Part shown: positions 42,701-50,722 of the stretch, piece after piece
Numbering within the stretch: position 1 is the first letter of the stretch
How the letters are laid out: every line of letters starts with the position of its first letter
Source of the DNA: Chitinophaga eiseniae
Lineage (GTDB): Bacteria; Bacteroidota; Bacteroidia; Chitinophagales; Chitinophagaceae
Assembly: GCF_900167135.1 (NCBI RefSeq)
Contig: NZ_FUWZ01000002.1
Location: 62,001 to 126,000 of the forward strand
DNA length: 64,000 nt
Direction of reading: 5' to 3'
Translations under genes and position numbers: made by a program
The notes under the pieces: generated by a model
The model's input: only the letters and a program-made list of their open reading frames with translations
Databases searched by the model: none
Told to the model about the DNA's origin: nothing

Positions 42701-43371
42701 CCAATAGCCTCGACAGTGACGGCTTTACCATGCTGGAAAAATACCTCAACGCCATCCCTTCGCCCGACCAGCAGGTGACCTTCACACAGGCCTCCGGTAT
42801 CCGCACCGGCGGAGACACCGTACGCATCAGCTTCGACATCGACTGGGCCAAAGACGTATTTGCCTTCGGCATCTACCGGTCCACCGACAATGTCAACTTC
42901 ACCAAAATCACCACTATCACTGCCAATATCAACCAGACACATTATCTGCTGGACGATCCGGCAGCACCAGCGCAAACCTGCTACTATAAAATCGGCAGCA
43001 CCCGTATAGACGGCACCGGTAGCACCCTGTACAGCCAGACCATCACCATCGGCAATGCCCTGATGATGCGCCAGCAGGCCGGCAAAACGCTGATGCAGGC
43101 ACTGTCATCTGCCGGCATCTCTAAAAACAACGGTCTCACGATCTACCCCAACCCCGTCTCCGACAGGCTGGTGGTAAATCACCCCGCTGTGAAAGGCAGA
43201 GGAGCCATCACCCTTTACACCGTCGACGGACAAAGAGTAAAAACCTGGATCGCTGCCAACGGCACCACAGAAACAAGGATCGGCACAGGAGAACTGAATA
43301 ACGGCACTTATGTGCTGGTGATGGACAACGGAGGAATCAGCAGCGGAAAAGTGTTCATAATTTTTAAATGA
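39790..43371 (+). CDS. PL1 pectate lyase with three N-terminal repeat modules and T9SS sorting tail
   Basis: Secreted enzyme of 1193 residues. Signal peptide (ending AYSQ), then three homologous beta-rich modules of about 165 residues (about 30-190, 193-355, 356-520), each starting near W-x-L-T-A-D/N and containing ISPW or YPW; they may bind carbohydrate. The PL1 parallel beta-helix follows ([37 protein letters not shown], about 522-900), with [13 protein letters not shown] and [12 protein letters not shown] as metal and core motifs. [12 protein letters not shown] is a Ca-binding-like stretch. An FN3-like region and a type IX sorting domain ([14 protein letters not shown] ... GTYVLVM, about 1113-1193) end the protein. 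It cleaves de-esterified pectin outside the cell and heads the PL1-SusC-SusD operon. Confidence 0.93.
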   Translation: [1193 protein letters not shown]

Positions 43372-46300
43372 TTGTCATGATGTATAAAAAGGATTTTATC
43401 AAACAACTAACCGGCATGCTCGTCTGTATGTTGCTGTGGCTGGCGCCCGCCGCCACAGCACAGTCGCAGGCAGGCACACTGACAGGAACGGTTACCTCGG
43501 CAGAAGATCACAAACCACTCATCGGCGTCACCGTAAGGGTGAAAGACACTCAAACCGCCACCATCACGGATGAAAACGGCCGCTACAAACTGAAGCTGCC
43601 TGCCAAAGCAGACAAACTGGTATTTTCCTACACCGGCCACGTGACCAGGGAAGAAACTATCAGAGGTCGTGCAGTCATCGATGTGGCCATGGCCATGGAA
43701 ACAAAAAATATCAGCGACGTTGTAGTGGTAGGTTACGCCACCGTAAGAAGGAAAGACCTGACAGGCGCCGTATCTTCCGTCAACGCCAAACAGCTGAAAG
43801 ACATCCCCGTCAACTCCGCCGCAGAAGCCCTCACCGGCCGCCTGGCGGGCGTACAGATCACCTCTTCGGAAGGTAAGCCCGGATCGGATTTCACCATCAA
43901 AGTACGGGGCGGCGGATCAGTCACGCAAGACAACGCTCCTCTCTACATCATCGACGGGGTACAGGTGGAAGACGGCTTCGCCGGCATCGCACCACAGGAC
44001 ATCGAATCCGTGGACGTGCTCAAAGATGCCTCCGCTACGGCCATCTACGGCGCCCGTGGCGCCAACGGCGTTGTGATCATCACTACCAAAAACGGAAAGG
44101 AAGGCAAAACAATTGTCAGCTACAACGGTACCGTAGGCGTACGCAGCCTGCCTAAAGAACTGAAAGTACTCTCACCTTACGAATTTGTACGGTATCAATA
44201 CGAACGAAGCCGCGGCCTGTCGGCAGACAGCCTTTCCTTCGCCAATATTTACGGGGAAGACCTGGAGAAATATAAGTCCGTACCCACCATCGACTGGCAG
44301 GACAACGTCTTCGGCCGCAAAGCGCTGATGCAGACACATAACGTCAGCATCGCCGGCGGCAGCAAAACCACCCGCTTCAACCTCTCCTACACCAACAACC
44401 AGGAAGACGGCATCATGCTCAATGCAGGACTGAAACGTAATCTTATCAACTTCAAACTGGACCACAGGGCCAACGATAAACTACGTATAGGTCTCAACGT
44501 AAGGTACAGCGATGAAACCATCAGCGGCGCCGGCTCGTCCAACGAAGGCGCCTCGGCCTACAACGGGTTGCGCCATGCCATCAAATACCGCCCCTTTGAA
44601 CTGGATAACACTAACGCCGAACTGGAAGACGACGTGGATTACTACAATGACACTAACGCCGGCAACGGCCTGGGTATCATCAACCCCGTCCTGCTCAGTA
44701 ACGCACAATACCGGAGAAAATACACCCGCATCTTCAACATCGGCGGCTACCTGAATTATACATTCAATAAATATTTCTCTTTCCGCTCTACCATCGGCTA
44801 TGACCGCAACAACCAGGAACGGAACGCTTTCGACGGCCCTATCACCTCCAATTCAAGACTCAACGGCGCCAATCTGCCGCTGATCAGCAACATCCTCACC
44901 AACCGCAGTTCGCTGAACAATTCTAACGTGCTCACCTACACGAACAGAGCGAAAAGCGGTCACCATGTAAACGTGCTGCTGGGCGAAGAAACCTATACCA
45001 CCACATCCGGTATGCTGGACAACGAGCTGCGCTACTTCCCCGTGAGCATTACACCGGAAAAAGCTTTTGCACAGTTCAACCTCGGGACAACGGTGCCGCT
45101 CTTCCCTAAAACAACAGTGCTCGAAAGCAGCATGCTGTCTTTCTTTGGAAAAGTAAACTACGACTACCAGGATAAATACTTATTCAGCGCCAGCCTCCGT
45201 GCCGACGGATCTTCCAAGTTCGCCCCGGACAAACGCTGGGGATACTTCCCCTCCGCAGCCCTCTCCTGGCGTATCTCGCAGGAAGCGTTTATGCAGGACG
45301 CGCATTTTATTTCTGACCTGAAGCTGCGCCTGAGCTATGGACTCGCAGGCAACAACCGTATCGGTGATTACCTTTACCTGAACACCTACGCCGCCAACGC
45401 ACAGTATGCCCTGAATGAGCAGATCACGCCCGGTTACGCTGCCAACAGCCTGGCCAACAAAAACCTGAAATGGGAAACCACCGTATCGCGGAACATCGGC
45501 ATAGACGCCGCCTTCTTTAAAGACAGGCTGCAGTTTACCGCCGACCTGTATTACAACAAAGTAAAAGACCTGCTCATTCCCATCCGCATCCCTACCAGTT
45601 CGGGCTACCTCGAACAATTACAGAACGTAGGCATGACCTCCAACAAAGGGATAGAACTGCAGCTGACCGCGACCATCATCCAGAAAAACGATTTCAGCTG
45701 GACCTCCAATTTCAACATCGCGTTTAACCGCAATAAAGTAGAATCGCTTTCCGGCTACCTCACACAGTTCTATAGAAACTCGGGCTGGGGCATCTCCGGA
45801 CAACCGGCGGACTTCATCGTCAGGACCGGCGAACCCGTTGGCTCCATGTATGGTTTTGTGAACGACGGCTTTTATACCCTGGATGATTTTAACTATGACG
45901 CCACCACGAAAGTATACACCCTGAAGCCCGGCGTAACAGACGTATCCACCGCCATCGGCGTAGCACAGCCCGGCTGGATGAAACTGAAAGATCTCAATGG
46001 CGACGGCATCATCGATGAAAGTGACAAGACCATCATCGGCGACGCCAATCCCAAATTTAACGGTGGCCTCCATCAACAGTTCGTTTACAAAAATTTCGAT
46101 CTGAGCGTGTTCCTGAATTTCGTGGTGGGCAACAAGATCCTTAATGCCAATAAGGTGGAATTTACGAACAGCTATTCCCGTCATACCAATATGCTGGGCA
46201 TAATGGAAGACCGTTGGCGGACTATCGACAACAGCGGAAAAGTGATTCAACAGGTGATCACTGTGGGCGGCAAACAGGTGGTGACCGGCGCTTCACCCGA

Positions 46301-46637
46301 AGAACTGGCAGCCGTCAATGGCGACGCCAGGATCTGGATGCCGATTTCCGGCGCCGGCGCCTTCTATCCCACCTCCTGGGCAGTAGAAGACGGCTCCTTC
46401 CTCCGGATCAACAACATCACCATCGGCTATACGTTTCCGTCCAAATGGTTGAGCAGAGCAAAAATCAGCAGCCTGCGCATTTACGCCACCGGCAACAACC
46501 TCGCCGTGCTGACCGGCTACAGTGGCTATGACCCGGAAGTGAACTCCCGCCGCTCCACGCCCATTACGCCAGGGGTAGACTATGCCGCCTATCCGCGCAG
46601 CCGCTCTTTCTTTTTTGGTTTAAACCTGACATTATGA
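43368..46637 (+). CDS. SusC/RagA family TonB-linked outer membrane protein (pectin locus)
   Basis: Outer-membrane transporter of 1089 residues. The ATG at 43368 overlaps the stop of the pectate lyase (ATGA), so translation is coupled; in-frame ATG codons at 43377 and 43380 are equally good and give MYKKDFIKQLTGMLVCM as the signal peptide. A carboxypeptidase-like domain (GTVTSAEDHKPLIGVTVRVKD) is followed by DVVVVGYATVRRKDLTGAVSSV, the plug with VLKDASATAIYGARGANGVVIITTK, and the barrel. No STN domain, so it is not tied to a FecR system. With the SusD it imports oligogalacturonides or related fragments. Confidence 0.94.
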   Translation: MIVMMYKKDFIKQLTGMLVCMLLWLAPAATAQSQAGTLTGTVTSAEDHKPLIGVTVRVKDTQTATITDENGRYKLKLPAKADKLVFSYTGHVTREETIRGRAVIDVAMAMETKNISDVVVVGYATVRRKDLTGAVSSVNAKQLKDIPVNSAAEALTGRLAGVQITSSEGKPGSDFTIKVRGGGSVTQDNAPLYIIDGVQVEDGFAGIAPQDIESVDVLKDASATAIYGARGANGVVIITTKNGKEGKTIVSYNGTVGVRSLPKELKVLSPYEFVRYQYERSRGLSADSLSFANIYGEDLEKYKSVPTIDWQDNVFGRKALMQTHNVSIAGGSKTTRFNLSYTNNQEDGIMLNAGLKRNLINFKLDHRANDKLRIGLNVRYSDETISGAGSSNEGASAYNGLRHAIKYRPFELDNTNAELEDDVDYYNDTNAGNGLGIINPVLLSNAQYRRKYTRIFNIGGYLNYTFNKYFSFRSTIGYDRNNQERNAFDGPITSNSRLNGANLPLISNILTNRSSLNNSNVLTYTNRAKSGHHVNVLLGEETYTTTSGMLDNELRYFPVSITPEKAFAQFNLGTTVPLFPKTTVLESSMLSFFGKVNYDYQDKYLFSASLRADGSSKFAPDKRWGYFPSAALSWRISQEAFMQDAHFISDLKLRLSYGLAGNNRIGDYLYLNTYAANAQYALNEQITPGYAANSLANKNLKWETTVSRNIGIDAAFFKDRLQFTADLYYNKVKDLLIPIRIPTSSGYLEQLQNVGMTSNKGIELQLTATIIQKNDFSWTSNFNIAFNRNKVESLSGYLTQFYRNSGWGISGQPADFIVRTGEPVGSMYGFVNDGFYTLDDFNYDATTKVYTLKPGVTDVSTAIGVAQPGWMKLKDLNGDGIIDESDKTIIGDANPKFNGGLHQQFVYKNFDLSVFLNFVVGNKILNANKVEFTNSYSRHTNMLGIMEDRWRTIDNSGKVIQQVITVGGKQVVTGASPEELAAVNGDARIWMPISGAGAFYPTSWAVEDGSFLRINNITIGYTFPSKWLSRAKISSLRIYATGNNLAVLTGYSGYDPEVNSRRSTPITPGVDYAAYPRSRSFFFGLNLTL

Positions 46638-48403
46638 AAATGATGAAGATAGTTTTCTACACAGGATGTATCGTGATGCTGACGATGGCCGTTTCCTGCA
46701 AGAAATTCCTCGACAAAGAGCCATCGTCCGCCTTCGACGAACGATATATTTTCAGCGATGTGCCCAATGCCACCAGCGCCGTCGTCGGCGCTTATGAGCC
46801 GCTTACCCACCAGCAGGCCTACGGTAGCCGGTTGAGCCTCATGTACCCGTACGACAACGACGAAATGATTGGCGTTACCAACACTTCTGCGCCGGACAAC
46901 AGCTCCCGCGACCTGTCCCGTTACAACCTGCAGGCTACCAACGCACAGTTGCCCGGGCCTTTTCAGCAGCTCTACGTAGGAATAGAACGCGCCAACACCT
47001 GCATTAAAAATATCCCGGCCATGGAGCTATACAGCAAAGGCAGCGCCACCGAGCAGCAGCAGTTGCGCCGCTTGCATGGCGAAGCACTCACCCTGAGAGC
47101 GCAGTATTATTTTGAACTGATCAGGAACTGGGGAGACGTGCCCGCACAATATGAACCCTCTATTGATCAGCCTGACCTGTTTCTCCCCAAGACCGACCGT
47201 GACAGTATATACGGCCGTATCCTCAACGACCTGAAGCTCGCCGCTGAACTGGTACCCTGGCGCAACGAGCCGGGCGTAGCAGCAGATGAAAGGATCACCA
47301 AAGGCGCGGTAAAAGGGTTACGCGCAAGAATTGCATTGTTCAGAGGCGGGTATTCCCTGCGACGTGCTTCACGGCAGATGGAGCGTGCGGCAGATTACCC
47401 GGAGTATTATAAAATAGCGCGCGAAGAATGCGCTGACATCATACAACGCCGCGATAAACATACGCTGAATCCTTCATTTCAGGCTGTATTCAAAGACGGG
47501 CTGGATGCTTACAAGCAGGACCCTTATGGTGAAGTCATCTTCGAAATAGCCATGGCTACCGGACTAACGGGCAACCTTGGTTATTATGACGGCCCGCGTT
47601 TTTATGTGGCCGGTAATGCCGGTCAGCTGGGCAACAGCTCCATCCGCGTCATTCCTACCTACTTCTATTCCTTCGATTCGCTGGATACCCGCCGCGATGT
47701 CACCACTGCGCCCTACTACAACAATGCCGACAAGACCAAGACCGTTCAGACGATGGTGAATATGGTCAGCGGAAAATTCCGCGCTGACTGGATCACGCCG
47801 GCGCCGACCACCACCACGCAGCAGCTGGGCATCAACTGGCCGGTGTTACGTTTTTCGGATGTGTTGCTGATGTTCGCGGAAGCGGAAAATGAGCTAAACA
47901 ACGGTCCTACAGCCGCTGCCATCGCCGCTTATGAAGAAGTGAGAAAAAGAGGGTTCAAAGGCAATGAAACAAAAATCGGCCTCACGCCTGCTACCAAAGC
48001 AACTTTCTTCTCTGCGCTGGTCAGCGAACGCTCTTTTGAATTTGGGGGAGAAGGAATCCGCAAGTATGATCTGATCCGGTGGAACCTGCTCCATCAGAAG
48101 ATCCAGGAAACAAGGGCCAACTATACAAAGATGATGAAGCGGGAACCTCCCTACAATAACCTGCCGCAGGCGATGTATTATAAAACCGGCTCTCCGACGG
48201 TGATATGGGGAAATTCGCTTTACCAGCCAACACCTGGCACGCCGCCGGCAGGCTACGCCAAAGCTAACTGGGTCAGCTCCATCACCGCCAGCTGGATCAC
48301 CAACGTGGCACAGCTGTTCACGCCCAATCGCAGTGAGTTACTACCGATACCACAAACATCGCTGGAAGCGAACCATAAACTAACACAGGATTATGGATAT
48401 TGA
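46634..48403 (+). CDS. SusD/RagB family glycan-binding lipoprotein
   Basis: Surface lipoprotein of 589 residues that lies as a lid over SusC and delivers the glycan. The start overlaps the SusC stop (ATGA). Signal with lipobox (LTMAVSC) then KKFLDKEPSSAFDE, the usual SusD N-terminus; TPR-like helices include GEALTLRAQYYFELIRNWGDVP, and the C-terminal blocks NWPVLRFSDVLLMFAEAENELN and VSERSFEFGGEGIRKYDLIRWN are the family signature. Third gene of the pectin operon; the acetylesterase is on the opposite strand after a large inverted repeat. Confidence 0.94.
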   Translation: MKMMKIVFYTGCIVMLTMAVSCKKFLDKEPSSAFDERYIFSDVPNATSAVVGAYEPLTHQQAYGSRLSLMYPYDNDEMIGVTNTSAPDNSSRDLSRYNLQATNAQLPGPFQQLYVGIERANTCIKNIPAMELYSKGSATEQQQLRRLHGEALTLRAQYYFELIRNWGDVPAQYEPSIDQPDLFLPKTDRDSIYGRILNDLKLAAELVPWRNEPGVAADERITKGAVKGLRARIALFRGGYSLRRASRQMERAADYPEYYKIAREECADIIQRRDKHTLNPSFQAVFKDGLDAYKQDPYGEVIFEIAMATGLTGNLGYYDGPRFYVAGNAGQLGNSSIRVIPTYFYSFDSLDTRRDVTTAPYYNNADKTKTVQTMVNMVSGKFRADWITPAPTTTTQQLGINWPVLRFSDVLLMFAEAENELNNGPTAAAIAAYEEVRKRGFKGNETKIGLTPATKATFFSALVSERSFEFGGEGIRKYDLIRWNLLHQKIQETRANYTKMMKREPPYNNLPQAMYYKTGSPTVIWGNSLYQPTPGTPPAGYAKANWVSSITASWITNVAQLFTPNRSELLPIPQTSLEANHKLTQDYGY

Positions 48404-48406
48404 TCA

Positions 48407-48543
48407 TTTAGGGATTTTTTGATTTACGATTTTTTGATTTCGCAAATCATAAAGAAGAAGACCAAAGCGATTTAATTTCTATCGCTTTGGTCTTCTTCAT
48501 TTTTACCCAAAATCAAAAAATCGTAAATCAAAAAATCCCTAAA
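48407..48543. repeat. Nested inverted repeats between convergent SusD and acetylesterase genes
   Basis: Outer arms at 48407-48440 and 48510-48543 are 34-base perfect reverse complements; each contains GATTTTTTGATTT twice. The inner arms GAAGAAGACCAAAGCGAT (48454-48471) and its perfect complement (48481-48498) form an 18-bp stem with a 9-base loop and a T-rich tail, so they act as a terminator. The outer right arm includes the stop codon of the acetylesterase gene. Confidence 0.9.
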
Positions 48544-49286
48544 TTCTTCAACTCTCTCAGTGCTGTTTCCGCTACTTTAGTAGCGCCCAGCTCACTCAGA
48601 TGGGTATCGTCTTTTTTACCTTTAGGCAGTTTGGGGAAGATTCCCGGCTGAATGTGCACAAATAATTTTACAGATGCTTCCGGTCCGTATTCCTCCAGCA
48701 GTTCCGCGGATTTTTTATTCAGGTCTACCAGCGGCACCTTCATGTCAGCCGCCAGTTCCCGTACCACGGAAACATAGTTCCCGTGCGTGTTTTCTATTTT
48801 GCCGTTGTTGTCGAACTTACGGCGCACAAGGCAGGTAAACAGCACCGGGCGGGCCTTTTTAGCTTTCACTTCGTTGACATAGTTCATCAGGTTCTGGCGG
48901 AAAGTAGTATGCGGATCGGTATGCCTGGCCGTATCCGGCTTCTGGTCATTCGGGCCGAACATAATAAAAACATAATCGCCTTGCTGAACGCTGTCGATCA
49001 CTTTTTGCCAGTGCCCTTCCGTACGGAAACTTTTGGAACTTCTGCCGCTGCGGGCAGCGTTATGCACTTCTACATAAGAAGGGAAAAGCGGGCGTGCCAT
49101 CTGCATCCAGCCGCGGATAGGATAGAGACTGTCGCCGCCGAAACCCGTAAGGTATTTTTCATCATAATCACACATGGTAGAGTCACCGATGGAGAAGATA
49201 CGTACTTTCTTTTGCTGTGGCAGGAAACTGCAAAGTAACAGGCCCATGCCTGCCAGCATTATCCTGGTGATTTTGGTTAGTCGCAT
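48528..49286 (-). CDS. Rhamnogalacturonan acetylesterase (SGNH/CE12-like)
   Basis: Exported esterase of 252 residues. After a signal peptide (MLAGMGLLLCSFL) the SGNH blocks are clear: block I FSIGDSTMCDY (Ser nucleophile), block II-like NAARSGRSSKSF (Gly/Arg oxyanion), block III FGPNDQ (Asn), and block V KKDDTHLSELGA (Asp and His). The GDST form and the ARSGRSSKSF segment are typical of rhamnogalacturonan acetylesterases, which remove acetyl groups from pectin so lyases can act. It is convergent with the PL1-SusC-SusD operon, and divergent from the Gfo/Idh gene. Confidence 0.9.
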   Translation of the reverse strand: MRLTKITRIMLAGMGLLLCSFLPQQKKVRIFSIGDSTMCDYDEKYLTGFGGDSLYPIRGWMQMARPLFPSYVEVHNAARSGRSSKSFRTEGHWQKVIDSVQQGDYVFIMFGPNDQKPDTARHTDPHTTFRQNLMNYVNEVKAKKARPVLFTCLVRRKFDNNGKIENTHGNYVSVVRELAADMKVPLVDLNKKSAELLEEYGPEASVKLFVHIQPGIFPKLPKGKKDDTHLSELGATKVAETALRELKNLGIF

Positions 49287-49347
49287 GTTGGGTTTGTTTT
49301 CACCTTAAATATAATCAACGTCGGAGAGCCATGCCAGTGCCTGCGGG

Positions 49348-49379
49348 ATAAAAGAGCGAGAACGTTCTCGCTCTTTTAT
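49348..49379. promoter_or_regulatory. Perfect 32-bp palindrome between divergent genes
   Basis: Centred at 49363/49364 around AACGTT, with half-site GTTCTCGCTCTTTTAT. It is 62 bp before the acetylesterase start and 37 bp before the Gfo/Idh start. Its centre AACGTTCTCG recurs upstream of the pectate lyase gene at 39519. It is either a shared operator or a terminator-like hairpin. Confidence 0.65.
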
Positions 49380-49415
49380 GCTTTACAGCGTATTTAATTG
49401 ATTATTTTGTTGGTT

Positions 49416-50627
49416 ATGCAAGACCACTATTTTTCCCGCAGAAAATTTTTGTATACCAGCGCTGTGGCGCTGTCAGGCGCCATGTTTACCAGCACCCTGC
49501 CCGTACTGGGACAGACAGCGGCCGCACCGCTGAAAATCGGCATTATTGGCACCGGCAACCGGGGCAGCGGTATCGCTAAACTACTGCAGAAAATAGCCGG
49601 TATAGAGCTGACCGCCTGCTGTGATGTGATACCGGCGCATTTGCAGCGGGGCATGTCGCTGGCAGCCAAAGGAGCGAAAGCCTATACCGATTACCGGCAG
49701 TTGCTGAATGATAAAAAAGTGGAAGCCGTTATCATCGCTACACCGCTTTCGATGCATTACCCTATGGCTAAAGATGCGCTGGATGCCGGCAAACATGTAT
49801 ATCTCGAAAAAACCATGACTTATGATATTCCGCAGGCGATACAGCTGGCGGCTCAGGTCCGCAAAAGCGGGCTGGTGTTGCAGGTAGGGCATCAATACCG
49901 TTATTATGAGCTGTACCACCGGGTGAAGGAAGTCATCGGGCAAAACTGGCTGGGGAAAATTACCCATTTTGAATGCCAGTACCATCGCAATTCCGACTGG
50001 CGAAACCCTGTACCCGACCCGTCCCTGGAGCGACTGGTCAACTGGCGCATGTACCGCGAATACTCCGGCGGCCTGATAGCAGAACTGTGCGGTCATCAGA
50101 TCGACATGGTAAATTATCTTCAGGACGCGCATCCATTACGCGTAGTGGGCATGGGCGGCATCGACTACTGGAAAGACGGCAGGGAGACCTGGGATAATGT
50201 GCGGACAATTTTTGAATATCCCGGCGGCGTGAAAGCCAGCGTATCCTCTATACTCAGCAATGCCTACAAAGGGTATGCTATCCGGGTGCTGGGTGACCGT
50301 GGTACTATTGAGATACAGCGGGACAAAGCATTTGTTTACAGTGAAGGAGGAAAAAAGGAACTGGCGGTGGTAGACGGTGTTACCGGCGCCACTAAAACCG
50401 ATCAGACCGGAGAAGGTGTTCCCCTGACATTCGGCATTGCCGGCCAACGGGTACCGGAGCCGACCACTTCTGCGCTGCTGGCTTTTGCAGAAAGCATCCG
50501 TAAAAACATCCCTCCTGCTTCCAGTGCGGAAACAGGCAAAATAGCCGCCATAGCGGTACATATGGCGAACAAAGCCATTGAAACGGGTACCAGCCAGTCC
50601 TGGCAGCCGGAATACGATGCATCTTAA
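49416..50627 (+). CDS. Tat-exported Gfo/Idh/MocA family oxidoreductase
   Basis: NAD(P)-dependent sugar oxidoreductase of about 403 residues from the ATG at 49416 (MQDHYFSRRKFLYTSAVALSG), where the twin-arginine motif SRRKFL marks Tat export of a folded, cofactor-loaded enzyme. The Rossmann motif is IGIIGTGNRGSGIAKLL, and the catalytic EKP-like site appears as EKTMTYD (KP replaced by KT), followed by VGHQYRYYELY and the C-terminal beta sheet. Such periplasmic Gfo/Idh proteins include glycoside-hydrolase-like NAD-dependent enzymes, so a role in cleaving or oxidising pectin-derived sugars is possible. Confidence 0.88.
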   Translation: MQDHYFSRRKFLYTSAVALSGAMFTSTLPVLGQTAAAPLKIGIIGTGNRGSGIAKLLQKIAGIELTACCDVIPAHLQRGMSLAAKGAKAYTDYRQLLNDKKVEAVIIATPLSMHYPMAKDALDAGKHVYLEKTMTYDIPQAIQLAAQVRKSGLVLQVGHQYRYYELYHRVKEVIGQNWLGKITHFECQYHRNSDWRNPVPDPSLERLVNWRMYREYSGGLIAELCGHQIDMVNYLQDAHPLRVVGMGGIDYWKDGRETWDNVRTIFEYPGGVKASVSSILSNAYKGYAIRVLGDRGTIEIQRDKAFVYSEGGKKELAVVDGVTGATKTDQTGEGVPLTFGIAGQRVPEPTTSALLAFAESIRKNIPPASSAETGKIAAIAVHMANKAIETGTSQSWQPEYDAS

Positions 50628-50642
50628 TATAGCCGGACAAAT

Positions 50643-50720
50643 CTTTGCTTTCTTCGCGCACTTTGCGTGAAAAAACGGATCTTTGCACCAGATCTCATTG
50701 TGCCCCAAAGAAACCTTTGC
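50643..50720 (+). repeat. Cluster of CTTTGC motifs upstream of the AraC gene
   Basis: CTTTGC occurs at 50643, 50661, 50681 and 50715; the middle part (CGCGCACTTTGCGTGAAAAA) resembles a dispersed intergenic repeat seen in several bacterial genomes. The last copy sits just before the start codon like a -7 box. Confidence 0.5.
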
Positions 50721-50722
50721 CT

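Noticed and set aside
41737..42975. 412-residue open frame on the minus strand
   Set aside because: It lies wholly antisense to the pectate lyase, has a Gly/Val/Ala-rich composition typical of a GC-rich shadow frame, and shows no domain.
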